A DNA stretch of 64,000 bases, from contig NC_084899.1 of NCBI RefSeq assembly GCF_958979055.1, forward strand, positions 1,314,501-1,378,500, given 5' to 3'. The DNA is from Alnus glutinosa (taxonomy: Eukaryota; Streptophyta; Magnoliopsida; Fagales; Betulaceae). Numbering within the stretch: the stretch's first letter is position 1; each line of letters opens with the position of its first letter. Positions 20,830 through 34,044 of this stretch are shown piece by piece. The notes beneath the pieces are model-generated. The model was not told the DNA's origin. It saw only the letters and a list, made by a program, of their open reading frames with translations, and searched no databases. Both the position numbers and the translations under genes were made by a program.

Positions 20830-23800
20830 TAATTGACTTCTGCTACAATGGTGATTAATGGTTTGATCCTCTTTTGCTGCTGCCTTGAATTTTGTTAGTT
20901 AAGTGTAAATATGACCATTTGAGAAATGCAAACGGAGCCTCAAATGCAAAACAGAAGCAGAGAATGGATGTTGCCATAGGGAATAACAGTGAATGGGTAT
21001 CCTCTTCATTTTTTCTTTGATACGGAGATAAATCATTTTATGATCAAGCTTAAATTTCACAAATATAATGTATAAGTTAATATATTATGCATATGTTGTC
21101 ACGTTATTTAAATTTTGTAAATGATGTAGTACCATATATTCTATTACATACAACAAAACGAAATTTTTATTTTCAAACAATTCTTTTCAATTTCACAGAT
21201 CATGATCCCAGCCAGAGAATTGCGACAATGCTCAAGGATAAAACTAAGAATTGACTAAAAAATAATGTGAAATGATTTATCATATAAATAGGTATTTGCT
21301 ACAAAGTCCTTTAGGACAAGGGGGTGATCAGCCAGGCCACCCCCTCAAAGGGTGGCCGATGGCCAACCACATCAAATGATGATCTAGTGACTCATTAGTG
21401 TATTTTTGTTATCTATGTGGCTAAATCCAAACCATTTATTTGAAATGAACGGTTTGGATTTATAAGGATTACAAGCCCTACAATTTATTGGAATTATTGG
21501 GATCTCAATCCATTAGTTATTTCATATTTCACATGTTGATGTTGAAATGTGCCTTGCTGAGTCCGATTCAAATAATACCGGATATGTCTTTGATGCTTAA
21601 GTTAGTTGAGTGAACCCACAAATGATAGGATTGAATAGCTTGTCTCTAGGCCTCTATTTTCTTTAATTGGCCGTGACCTATTTTTCTCAACATGGCCTTG
21701 CCAAGTGTCGTGTTTTGGCTGAGTCGAACGTGAATCGCCCATAATATTTGGCCATCGGCTTTTGTAGAGCATGTCCTTAGCAGTCCTCCCTTTCCCCTTA
21801 TAACATTCATGGTTATTGTGCCATGCAGAGTATGACACGTTCTCATTGGTTCCAACATGATTCTTCCCCTAAGATATATGGTTCCAATATATTTTTTGTA
21901 CATCTCATTTTTAAATATATCTTTAAATTTATAAAATTCACATTGGGCCTCACAAATTCAATGGTGAATTTAAAACTTCGTTATATGTAAATGAAAGCCA
22001 TTTCTGTCCGGCTCATGGTGGAAAACATAGGTTTTTCGCCCACCAATAACCAACCGACACGTCAGCTAAAAACAATAAAAACCAAAAAACTAAAATGCTG
22101 CTGATGTACTGAATCCCTCTTACATCTTCCCATTTTTTCCATTCTCTTTGTTCTTTCTTCTTCTGTTATTTTTCTTCCCTTTCACCGGGACACGGTGAGG
22201 CAGAGGGAGAGAGTGGGTTTGAGAGGGGGAGATCGGGGGAGAGAGTGAAACAAAGAGAGATGCTGTCGGAGAGAGAAAGAGAGATGTCGAGAGAGAGAGA
22301 GAGAGAGACGAACAGATAGAGGATCCAATAGACGGTGGGCCAGCGCCAGGCAAGAGGCGACGTCCGGTTCTGGGTCCTCCACCGGTGGCCAGAGGTGCGA
22401 TTTTCGGTGGCCATAACCGATTTTCGGCGAGGCAAGGACGGTCCAATAGTTCTTGTGGAGTGGTGATCACATCTGGTCCGGTGATTTGGTGCTCTCGACA
22501 TTCTGGTTCAACCGGAGATGGTGAACGATGATGTGGTCGGGGTTGAACTCGGGTCGGCCACGTGGTGGCACGGCTTTCATGGGCTATGCCGGTTTGGTTG
22601 TCTGGGTCGAGGGTCGGTGGTCAGGGCTGGTTTCCAGAGTGACACGCCCATCTCTCTCCCTCGATCTCTTCATTTCACTGCAATGAGAGAAAAAAAAAAA
22701 ATCGGGTGTTTTGCTTGTAAGTGATTTTCTTGCTTCATGCTTACGTGTTAATTTCTCATTGGTGGGCAAACAAAGCTTACTTTCTGCCATAGCCGAATTG
22801 AAATTATTCCATATGTAAATATATAAGAGAGGTAAGTGTACCGATTTTATATCATCAACCATATAAAGTCTGGAGTTTGGTTCAAGTGTAAAAGGTGATA
22901 TGGCATTGTGCGGGCTCACCCGTACCTTTACAACCACGTGGACATCGTATAATTGACCCTTCGGCCTATTTGGACTTGGGCTTGCTAGCTCTTCAATAGA
23001 CTGACCAGCCCGAGCCTTAAGAGGTGGATATTTAGGTTTATCACTTTATCATCACCGAAAATAATAATAATAATAAAAATAATTTTAAAAAGAAGGAAAA
23101 CAGAAAAAGAAAAAGAAAGAGGCTATTCCTATTAAACACGATCACCGTCCCCTAGGACGTTCGTTCCATGTCATGTGTAGCACTTTGAAACGGATAAGTT
23201 AATAAAGGTATGGATGGCCTATTGGAACGCACCTCGCAATAGCATTGAAGCGCCGCATGTATGCCACGTCATGTCATGATGTCAAGGCCCTCAATGCGGT
23301 GTCTATTTTTAAAAACTATTAATTTTGGAAAGATATATATATATATAATTATATACCTTATCGATTAGGTATCCTTTTGAAGTAACTTTATTTTTTGTTA
23401 AAGTTTCTTTTTTTAAAAAAAATTGTTGTAATTTAATTTAATAACTATTCATTAGGAAAAAAGAAGAAAAGTATGAGCTGGTACGGTCAATGCTTTTGAG
23501 GATTGAGTTTTCTTCTAAATGAATTTATTTCAATTTAATTTATAAAATTGTATATATCTTTTAACAAGCGAGAAATAAATAGTAATAACACGTTAAATAA
23601 AATTTCCTCAAATTGTGGTTTATGCCTTGAGAGTTGAGATTCTCAAACTAAAATTTGGAAAGGTCATGAATGAGTGTATTAAATTATTATAATTTATTGG
23701 GGACGTTTAATTACATACACGTACATTGAGTTTCACCTGATTACATCCCAAATTTGTCAATGAGTGTATCGAGCACGAAACGTGGTCCAAATCCAAAGTC

Positions 23801-23900
23801 AAGTACTAATCTACAGAGCAGGAACTAATTGCGACGAAATCCCGAACATGTATGTATATTGTCGTCGTAAAAAGCGTAATCATCGATTGGCACATGAAAA
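20830..23900. other. Intergenic DNA upstream of threonine synthase
   Basis: No convincing gene. A short GCCACCCCCTCAAAGGGTGGCC palindrome lies at about 21330-21355, similar to the cores of the MULE-type elements. The stretch at 22190-22680 is relatively GC-rich with GA/CT simple repeats. It is open in several frames on the minus strand, but the translations are low-complexity and not recognised. Confidence 0.45.
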
Positions 23901-23924
23901 ACATGGCTGCTCAGACATTTTTTG

Positions 23925-23930
23925 TATAAA
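23925..23930 (+). promoter_or_regulatory. Probable TATA box of threonine synthase
   Basis: TATAAA about 87 bp before the ATG at 24017. It is followed by a CT-repeat leader (about 23974-24003) of the kind often seen at plant transcription starts. Assigned by position and motif only. Confidence 0.5.
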
Positions 23931-24013
23931 GACCAAAGACCATACGCGCCGCCACTCACTTCTGCACATCTCACATCTCTCTCTCTCTCTCTCTCTTCTC
24001 TCTCTGAGTCTGA

Positions 24014-25582
<1,569 letters not shown>

Positions 25583-27493
25583 GAGCGACCCCCTTTGTGG
25601 GTGGGTATGAATTAGTTTTTACGTTCGGTTTATAAGCTTTTTTGTAACCTTTTTTTGTTTTTTGGTACGAGGTTGCCCCTTGTTCCTCGTACAGGGTTTG
25701 CTAATAACAAAACCCTGAAAAAGGTTTTTCCACTGAAAATTGCTAAAATTACCTGAAAACTTTTTGTGGGATGCACAGAGGTTAGAAAGGTGAGTTCATT
25801 ATTATTATTATTTTTTTTAAATGTTTATTATTCAAATTTCGACAACAAATTGTTAAGAGATTTCGATCCAAGAAAGAGATGTCGAGCTTTGTGGTTTATA
25901 TACCTATGACTATGAGATTTTCTTCCAAATCTATGGTGGTGGTGGTTTGTGTCATTTCAAGAAGTTAGAGCTGTCGTGTCGGTATGCAATGTTGGTGTAT
26001 CATCATTGCCTGGAGAACTTTAAACCTTTTTTCCCACATGCTTGGCACTTGACAGGTTGGCATGGTTTACTGTATTGACCTTCTTGGGGTGTCATTTCAT
26101 GAAGTTGATGAAGATGTGAGGTTATTTATTATAAAGAAATGATTTACATTCATTCAGTCAGTCATCACTTTACAAAACTATGTCATTGACAGATGCTTGG
26201 AGAGTGCCTTGATCAATGATTTACCTTTGTTTTTCTTTGACAGATAAGGAGAAAATGTACGTCTATATTAAATTCGTATAACTTGATATATGAAAAACAA
26301 AAAACAAAAAAGCTAATGGCACAAAACCAACTTTCAATATTAGGGCTGAGCTTTGTGTTTAGTAAGCATAGTGCAAAAAATCTTTATATAGTAACGGGTG
26401 AGCGGATAGGTGGATATTATTCGCCTCCATGTCCCCCCTGTATCTGCCCGTAAATGGGCGGATTTTTTAAACCCATCTGCGAACGAGTGGGCGGGCAGGC
26501 CGATTTTAGCTTCTCAACCCTAATTTTGGTGGTTTTTTTTTACGATGCGTGGAGGGTCCTTGGCCTAATCAAAGCACTCAAGAATCAATATGTTTCTACA
26601 TCGCCTGCCAGAGAGTGCTTTTAAACTTGTATATCTATGTGTTGATACGGCCAAAATGGAAGATCAACAATGTCGTTTTCATAGTATGGCACCGAGGTAG
26701 CATATTAAGGTTATGAAAATACTACCTACTCGTTATATGCCTTTTTAACTCCACTTAAAGGTTAGTTGTAATGTCTCTCCTAGATTTTAAATTTAAGTAA
26801 TCAACCTTTTGAAAATAGGTCAATTGCATTACTCTCCTACCATTGAATTTTCTCCAATTTTCTTAATACTTGACCTTAAAATGTACGTGTTTAATACATA
26901 ATCACATTTTTATTTTTCTTTTATTTCTCAGTGTTCACGTAAAAAACATGTGAAATAAGGTATAAACACAACGAAAATTAGAAAAAAAAAAAAATTCAGC
27001 ATAGCCTCATATAGTTGCACAAAATTTAAGGTCCTAATGGCTCACAATTAATGCAAGGAGAAACCATTTTATGGTTCAAATTAAATTTTACAGATCTAAT
27101 GATATATATGTTGTTACATGGTGAATGTGTTGTCAAGTTATTTAAAATTTTTAATCGACATGTCATCATTAAATGCAACAAAATAAAATGTAGATGATAA
27201 AATAGTTTGCGTCTCAGAGCATCCTATTCCATGAAGCTATAGTTTAGGATCAAGAAGTGCGACTCGCCCAAATCATTGGCTGAAGGAAGCCGGAAAGCAG
27301 GCTACTAGGGCGCCCAAGCTCATTGCAGTTTAAATATATAACTAACAAATAAAGTCAATCAGAGAATTAAATACCAAGTATAAACCAAATATTTTCTTGA
27401 GATCAATATGAGAAACAGCAGCTTAAGAAGTTAGTCCTATCTTATAACAACAGAAATCTTTGATGTCAGCACTCTCTCCACATGCAACTTACT
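25583..27493. other. Intergenic DNA between threonine synthase and VIP3
   Basis: It holds the 3' UTR of threonine synthase (to perhaps 25750) and, at its right end, the 3' UTR of VIP3. Between them is AT-rich sequence. A GC-richer block at about 26395-26510 (GTAACGGGTGAGCGGATAGG, CCCGTAAATGGGCGGA) looks like a transposon remnant but could not be classified. Confidence 0.45.
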
Positions 27494-30462
27494 TCAGGAA
27501 TAATCGTACAGTGATATGCTCTTGTCATCTGACACACTAGCAAGCCGACCGGTCCGTACACCGCTCCCCCCTGGTGGTCGAAATGCCACTCCCCAGACCT
27601 GGTCTGTATGATTACTAATGGTCTGCACAGCTGCCCTCATAGAAATATCCCAGAGCCTCACAGTTCTATCACTAGAGCCTGTTGCAAGAGCTGCACCATC
27701 TGGGCTTACATCCACACTCAATACCCAGCTTTCATGACCTGACATAGCTCCAACCAGGGATTTCCCATCAGCATCATACATGTGCACATGCATATCATCT
27801 GAGCCCGTAAAGAGTAGCCGTGGTTCAATAGGGGAGTACACCAGAGACCTCACGGGCATGAAGTGGCCTTCCAGGTGGTGTAAAAATTTGGAACGAGCAA
27901 CATCAAAAATAGAGATGGTCCCATCCATTGAGCCACAGGCGAGTCGTTTACCATCAGGACTCCAGGCAACTGATAGGACAAACTTCTTGCTGCCACTTTT
28001 ATCAGAGGGCTTGGGACCTTCTAGGCGAGGAATAGGTAGAGTGGCAACCAAATCCCACGTGGCAGTGTCCCAAAGCTTGATTGATGCACTACCCCCACCA
28101 GCAACTGCTAGGGTGGAACCCTGAAAGGGAGCGCTACTGTTAGCATAAGTTTGAACAAATGTTCAAAAGATCATGATTGACTTTCTAGTTTCCACTTAGA
28201 TCATAAAGAGTTATTTCGAGGACAAAACAACACTTGTTTCGTCTTGTAAATACATGGTCGCATGTCTTAAGTATATGCAATCATATCTTTAGAGTAGACA
28301 AGAGACAAGAAAGAATGAAAACATTGTTTCCTAGGTAGCTTAATTTCTATAAGGAGGTAGAACTAATCCACTCAAAGAGAAAATCAGAACGCCCCACCCT
28401 CCCCCCCCTCCCAAAAAAAAAAAAGAAAAGGGAAAAAAGAAAACCCAAAAGAATGCATGATGCATCCTTGAACACCTGATCTAACATAAAGGATGTGGTT
28501 ATGATAAAATAGATTGTAAGGTGTCAGAAATTATCCATGCATTTGACACCATGCATATAATTTTAAGAGCATAACAACACACATGCTGTTTAATATCATC
28601 TGCCTGCTTCTCATTCTCTCTTAGCAACATTTTCTTCTCTCTTTTAGATATTTTAAATTGCACGGCTACTCAAGAACGGGCTGCAAGTGTTCAAGCTTCT
28701 TACAAACTGAAATTAGCAGCCTATGAACTTAAGCTCCAAGAACTGAGACCTTGACTAAAGTGCATGCGAGCTATCCTAAAATTGGTTGGAGTGAGTGAGC
28801 AAAGCGCCGGTGTCTAGTCTCTTGTCTGGGTGAGACAGCTGTCTATGCTCATTTTCTTGTATCCTTTTTATGTAAAATGTATTCTTAGATAAAGAGTTAT
28901 TTTCAAATAAAGAAATATTTTGACCACTGTTTTCTCAAGAATTTTAAACATGTGGAGAAAACATACCTCTATTCAAGAAGACAAAAACACAAACTGGTAT
29001 ACAAACATATACGTGCAAGAAATATGCTGTTTTTCTACACAAATGACTACTTATGGGCACACTCCACAAATAGGTATTAATCACTCAACAAGGACAACTA
29101 CACAGTACAATAGACAATTCCAACTCTTGCAGTCATTTTACCAAGTTTTGGCAGACACAAGATAGATATTTGAAAATCTGTGATACTTAATAAGCACATA
29201 TTACACAAATAAGACCAGAAAACCAGTCTACCAGTCAATCCACAATGCTCCTCTCATGAACTACTTGAGGTTAGCAACAAGGATTTAGTTTAGCTGCTGT
29301 AAAAAAAACTACAGCACATCTCCTAGAGTTTCTTCCCCATTTGGAAAATTACGAACTAAAATTGAGTCAATTTGTTGCTTGATAAGAGGAAGTACAGGTA
29401 CATCACCTAAGCCAAATCAATTTTTTTTTACAGCACCAAGCAACAAAACCTGAACTCCCCGATATCAAGCAACAGACTAAATTTTAGATTTTGTTGCTAG
29501 GTGCTGTAAAAAAAATTGGATTTGGCTTAGGTGCTGTACCTGCACTCACCCATATCAAGCAACAAATTGACTCAATTTTAGTTCGTAATTTTCCAATGGG
29601 GAAGAAACATAAGAACCCAAAATCCAATAGCAGAACATCGTTGTCACTGTCACAAGTTGAAAAGCTTCATATACAAGCTAATTGACGCAATCATTAGAGA
29701 TTTTGGCAACCCCAGGACTTAAAAAATTGAATTTTCGAATCAACAACCTATGAATACATCGAAATACGTTATTTTGCCTATGAACCAAGCCTGAGGTCAA
29801 TAATAACGCTATTGAGCTGCAACCCAAGCTTCGAGGAAAATATGCATTGGTCGCCTTAAAGCACAAAGCACCAAAAGAACAACAACACCCAGAAAAGAAA
29901 TACAGCATTTAAGCTCAATAAATAGGAATTGAGAGAAAATGAAATGTAAATCCATATTCATAAAAATACCATCCCTTTTGAATCAGACCCCACTGAGCAA
30001 AACATAGCACAAAGAAAATCTAAAATCCAAAACTTTAACTCACTTCCCGTACCCCCATTATCTCAGCAACCAAACAAACAGAGAACAATCGAAAGAGCAA
30101 AAGGTTGAGATTGGTCCCATTACCTGGGGATTGAAGCGCAATTGCCAGACTTCAGAGGGTGGAGCTTCGAGAGTGGCGATGGTGGCGTTGGTGTCGACGT
30201 CGAAGACCCGAACGAAGCTGTCGAGAGAAGCCGAGGCGGCAATTAGCCCCGACGGGTGAGCCGCCACCGACGCCACTCCCAGGCAGTGGCCCGTGTTTGT
30301 ACGCTCCAGGACCAGCTCGTCTGATCTCCAGAGCCTCACTGTCTCGTCCAGCGACCCGGTCAGTAGCAGCGCCGATCGAGTCTCGGTTGCAGGCACCCAC
30401 GTCGCTGCCCACACAGACTCGTCGTGTGCGTTCTCGACAGATTTCAGGCCCGCAAGCTTCAT
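27494..30462 (-). CDS. VIP3: WD40-repeat protein VIP3/SKI8
   Basis: SKI8-type beta-propeller. In plants it serves both the Paf1 complex (transcription, H3K4/H3K36 methylation, FLC expression) and the SKI complex of cytoplasmic 3'-5' mRNA decay. Exon 1 is 30124-30462 and exon 2 is 27494-28120, joined ...LRFNPQ | GSTLA... with GT..AG borders. The spliced frame gives 321 residues plus stop, the same length as Arabidopsis VIP3. Repeats ending in W/F-D or similar are visible throughout (ETVRLWRSDE, SFVRVFDVD, SIKLWDTATWD, GTISIFDVA, MHVHMYDAD, RTVRLWDIS, KSISLYDYS), making a seven-bladed propeller. The protein is almost nothing but propeller. The intron of 2.0 kb carries an unusual inverted repeat. 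Confidence 0.96.
28121..30123 (-). other. VIP3 intron (2.0 kb)
   Basis: The donor GTAATG follows CCC CAG at 30124, and the acceptor TTTCAG precedes GGT TCC at 28120. Apart from the inverted repeat at 29328-29608 the intron is AT-rich and shows no gene. Confidence 0.8.
29328..29608. repeat. Long inverted repeat (hairpin) inside the VIP3 intron
   Basis: The left arm at about 29328-29450 (GTTTCTTCCCCATTTGGAAA ... TACAGCACC) is complementary over about 120 nt to the right arm at about 29487-29608 (GGTGCTGTAAAA ... TTTTCCAATGGGGAAGAAAC). There are roughly ten mismatches or small gaps and a loop of only about 36-40 nt. The ends do not look like a known transposon family. Transcription of the VIP3 intron would produce a long, nearly perfect RNA hairpin. 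Confidence 0.75.
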
Positions 30463-32421
30463 CGCCGGTACAATAACGAACCCTAGTCCGATGGTTTCTA
30501 CTTTCCTTTTGCTTTAGGAGTTTGGACTGTTTTGAAGGGTTTTCAAGTTGTATGAGGATCACTCTGTTTACGCTGCACGTAATGTGAAATTCGGGCAGGT
30601 TATTGGGTCACTTGACGCCGGGCAGCGGGCAGTTTAGAGTTCGGACTTCGGATCCGGATCCAACCTAAAGCAATATTAAAAAAAATTATAATTTAACCTC
30701 TCAAACTGTCAATCGTTTTGTAAATAGCCCTGTAAACTGCCAACGCTTGAACTCTGGCTTTTCAAACTACTAACAAGTTTTAAAAAGACCCTTTTTTTTT
30801 TTTTTAATATTCTTATATTACCCCTGGTACATGTCATTTTTCAATTAAAAATTAAAAAAAAATAAAAAACTAGAAAACACTTTTTTTTTGTGCCACCCAG
30901 GCCCTAGGGGGTGGCCCGCAAGCTACTCCTCCCCAATGGTAGCCACCCCCAAACACTCATTTTCTCTCCCTTTTTTTTTTTTTTTTCTTTCAAATTTTAT
31001 ATATTTTTTTTATCATTTTTTAATTGAAAAATGACATGTGGCAGAGGTATTAAAGGATATTTCGAACAAAATGAGTCTTTTTAATTTTTTTTGATAATTT
31101 GGGGGGTCAGAGTCCAAGCATTAGTAGTTCGTGAAGCTACTTGCAAAGTGGCTAGCAATTTGAGAGGATAAATTGTAATTTTTCCGCAATTTAAAGAGTA
31201 AATAGAAGTCTTATAAGCCCGTCGATTGCTTGAGATTTGTTTGGATAAATGGGTTTTATAAAAACTTTTTATTGTCTGAGTTACTAGTAATCCAAATAGT
31301 AAAATTGCTCGAATCTCTATTCTCAAGCTTTAGAATGTTGAGCGGAGTTGCTCTAAATAAATTGTGTGAAAAATTGACAGGGAATCATATATCTTTATTG
31401 ATAATTATTATATTTCGTTGATTTGTATACTAAAATAACAAAATTTCAAATCGTTTAAGAATTTTAATGGTTAACATTTTTAAAAATATGTAATTGATAA
31501 TAATGAATAATAAGAGTGATTAAAGCAAAATTACACTCTTTACTTTAAAAATGTGTTCATATTCATAAGTGACATTCTTAGACTTATATGCATAGTGATT
31601 ATTGGGTTTAGGGCATTGTATTTCATATTCTTAAGTGAAAATCTTAGACTCATGTCATTGTACACCTTCGAATACCTCGCCTCGTTGACCACGTCCTCGA
31701 CGTCGTGGTTTGCTTTTGTCGAAACCCTATCCCGACAATTTTGCCCCAATCAAGTTGGCTTGGTCCTGATCAATCGAAACCGAAGCAATGCAGCATAGCG
31801 AATTCATCTCAATCGCTCAAAAACCATATAAAGAAAATCACAATCGAGGAATAGGAGTCTTGCATATAGCATTCTTTATTATCAAAAGCGTAAAACGGTA
31901 TCCAGACAATATCTAAATTTCCAAAAACTTCATTTCAACCTCAAACAATACAAACTTGAATTGAATCCATACACACTCTTAAAAGTAAAGGCTCCAGGAG
32001 GTAAAGACCCAAAAAAACATTACAACCAGAGCCAAAAGCCGTTGATATGGGCATACATATTCAATAGTGCAGCATGCCTAGTATTAATTAATAAAACCAC
32101 GAAAGAAATTCGAGCCTGAAATCCAAAAACACAATCAGAGCCCTATAACAACTGTTGGGACACATGTCCCAATCTCAACGAGTCCATTTCTTGAACCTAA
32201 AGCCAAATCCTACCTATACATTACCGTTTAGTAAAATAAACTCATGCAAGCATTTAATTCAAACCCACATTCTCTTCATTCCGGGGCTCCAAAAGGTGAT
32301 AAAAAAAAACAGTCGGAGCCCCATCGGCCATCTCTTCAAATCTTTCCTGTACCAATATATACTCTCTAATAATATATACTATAATGTGTGTGAAAAATAA
32401 ATTTGGGCCTGAGACCAGTGC
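30463..32421. other. Region between VIP3 and the proline-rich gene
   Basis: It contains the VIP3 promoter and 5' UTR (just above 30462), a MULE-type element (30679-31185), AT-rich DNA, and the 3' UTR of the DUF761 gene at the right end. No other gene is recognisable. Confidence 0.5.
30679..31185. mobile_element. Degraded MULE-type element with 9 bp duplication
   Basis: The left end ATTATAATTTAACCTCTCAAA and the reverse complement of the right end, ATTACAATTTATCCTCTCAAA, match. The similarity continues for about 100 bp (GCTTGAACTCTGG against GCTTGGACTCTGA). The flanks are GCAATATTA (30670-30678) and GCAATTTAA (31186-31194), a 9 bp duplication with two changes. The core has the GCCACCCAGGCCCTAGGGGGTGGC-like block typical of the other MULE-type elements here. 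Confidence 0.6.
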
Positions 32422-34044
32422 CTATGGGCCAGGGCCGAGGCCGAGGCCGAGGCCCATCGTTTCCTTCTCTCTCCAGGAATTCATCTTCTCGAGCCTCCAA
32501 TCATCGTGGAGCCTAGCGATGAACGTGTCGGCCTTGACGTTTACATCCGGGCTCGGACAGAAAACCGACCCTGCACCGTCCATCGCGTTGACCGTCCCAT
32601 CCGACGACTCTGTATTCGCATCAGCGTCCTCCAGCTCCGGAGACCCACGCCGAGAGCTCTGAGCGCTCCGCACCCTAACAAAACCCCCGGGCATAACGAA
32701 CCTCATCTCCGGCATCTTAAACGGCGGCGGAGGAGGCGGCATCGGTATAACCGGACTCCGTTCCCTGACGCCGTTCACATTCTCGTCCCAGGTGTTCGCC
32801 CTTGTCGGCAACGGTGGCCGGCCGGCGTTGCTAAAACTCGAACTTCGCCGTCGTGAAGGTTCAGGCGGTGGAGGTGGAGCCGGGCTCTTCCGCTCTGACG
32901 ATCGTGAAGATTTAACCGGCGGTGGAGGTGGAGCCGGAATCTTCCGCTCTGATGATCGTGAGGATTTAACCGGCGGTGGAGGAGGCTGCGGAGGCGGAGG
33001 CGGCGGCGTAGAGACCGAGTGAACTTTCTTGCTTTTGCTTCCCTTTCTGAACAGACTATGGAAAACGGACGGTGGAGGAGGAGGCGGCGGCGGCGGTCTG
33101 GTATGGCGAACCTGTCCAGCTGGAGACTGAACCGGTTCGTCTAAGACGTTCTTTGTTTTGATCTGTTTCTTCTTTCGCTTTCTCTGATTGTACAGCGAAT
33201 CCCAGGCCATGGCTATCTCTTTCTTGAAATTGATCTTTCTACGCTCGCTCTTCACGTACTTCTGCTCCGAACGGACTCTCGCCGGAGATGGTGGCGGTAT
33301 CGGCGGAGGTGGCGGAGGAGACCTGGTTTTCGTCGATTCGGTGTCGTCGTCTTTGCGCCTAATGGTACGATACGTTCGTTTCCGTTTATGCTGAACTACC
33401 GGCGGTGGATTCGGAGGCGGAGGTGGCGGAGGCGGTGATTTCGGTGGTAGTGGCTGTGAAGGAGAAGAATGGAGTGTAAAGGTATCAACCGGAATTACCT
33501 TAATCTCGGGCTCTTCCGGTTCGTTTCGGGGTCTGGGGGACCGGTACTTGTCGATTTCGAAATCGTCGAAGAACCGGAAATGGAACCGGTCATCACCCGT
33601 CTCCCACAACGACTCTTGCCTCAGATCCGGGTACGAGCTGCTGCTTCTCTTCAACTGGGTCACACCGGTGGCCGGTGCCCAAACGTGTGGAGTGTCAAAG
33701 ATCTTTGTTTCGGGGTACCGAAACCATTGCTGCGAAGTTGATTGCTCTTCCTCTCCTTCATTTGTTTTGTTTGAAGCACTCGAAGCATTGGCGGTCTCGT
33801 CTGGGGGTAATCCGTCGTCGTTTTTTCGAGCGAAAAAACCACAAAGAATAGCGAAGAGGACGAGGAAGATGTTGACGGAGTCCCAGCTTTTCTTGACCGT
33901 GTTGGGTCGGAGGACATGGGAGGTGAGTGAGATAAATGGACGGACTGCGAAGAAGAGGAAAGCCAAGGCGATGATCGGCAAGAGAAGGATGAGTAGTGGT
34001 GGGGAGAGAAGCGAAGACGCCGATGAGCGGCCACGGCGAGGCAT
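32422..34044 (-). CDS. Proline-rich membrane protein with C-terminal DUF761 motif
   Basis: Intronless, 540 residues. The N-terminus has two hydrophobic segments (about 12-38, LLSPPLLILLLPIIALAFLF; about 54-71, SVNIFLVLFAILCGFFA), so it is probably anchored in a membrane. The middle (about 195-460) is basic and carries at least eight proline runs (PPPPPP), separated by Lys/Arg-rich stretches, including a duplicated unit (KSSRSSERK...PAPPPPP). The C-terminus has the DUF761 motif (VKADTFIARLHDDWRLEKMNS, about 503-523) and ends in GLGLGLGPGP from a short tandem repeat. Many plant genes have this TM / proline-rich / DUF761 layout; their function is unknown. The proline blocks could bind profilin or SH3-like domains, but that is speculation. 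Confidence 0.9.
   Translation of the reverse strand: MPRRGRSSASSLLSPPLLILLLPIIALAFLFFAVRPFISLTSHVLRPNTVKKSWDSVNIFLVLFAILCGFFARKNDDGLPPDETANASSASNKTNEGEEEQSTSQQWFRYPETKIFDTPHVWAPATGVTQLKRSSSSYPDLRQESLWETGDDRFHFRFFDDFEIDKYRSPRPRNEPEEPEIKVIPVDTFTLHSSPSQPLPPKSPPPPPPPPNPPPVVQHKRKRTYRTIRRKDDDTESTKTRSPPPPPPIPPPSPARVRSEQKYVKSERRKINFKKEIAMAWDSLYNQRKRKKKQIKTKNVLDEPVQSPAGQVRHTRPPPPPPPPPSVFHSLFRKGSKSKKVHSVSTPPPPPPQPPPPPVKSSRSSERKIPAPPPPPVKSSRSSERKSPAPPPPPEPSRRRSSSFSNAGRPPLPTRANTWDENVNGVRERSPVIPMPPPPPPFKMPEMRFVMPGGFVRVRSAQSSRRGSPELEDADANTESSDGTVNAMDGAGSVFCPSPDVNVKADTFIARLHDDWRLEKMNSWREKETMGLGLGLGPGP

Noticed and set aside
22120-22501. Overlapping minus-strand open frames of 66-116 codons
   Set aside because: They are driven by GA/CT simple repeats and GC bias; translations are Ser/Leu/Pro low-complexity and match no family.
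30152-30562. Alternative long frames over VIP3 exon 1
   Set aside because: The 30462 start frame gives the WD40 protein; the others are shadows.
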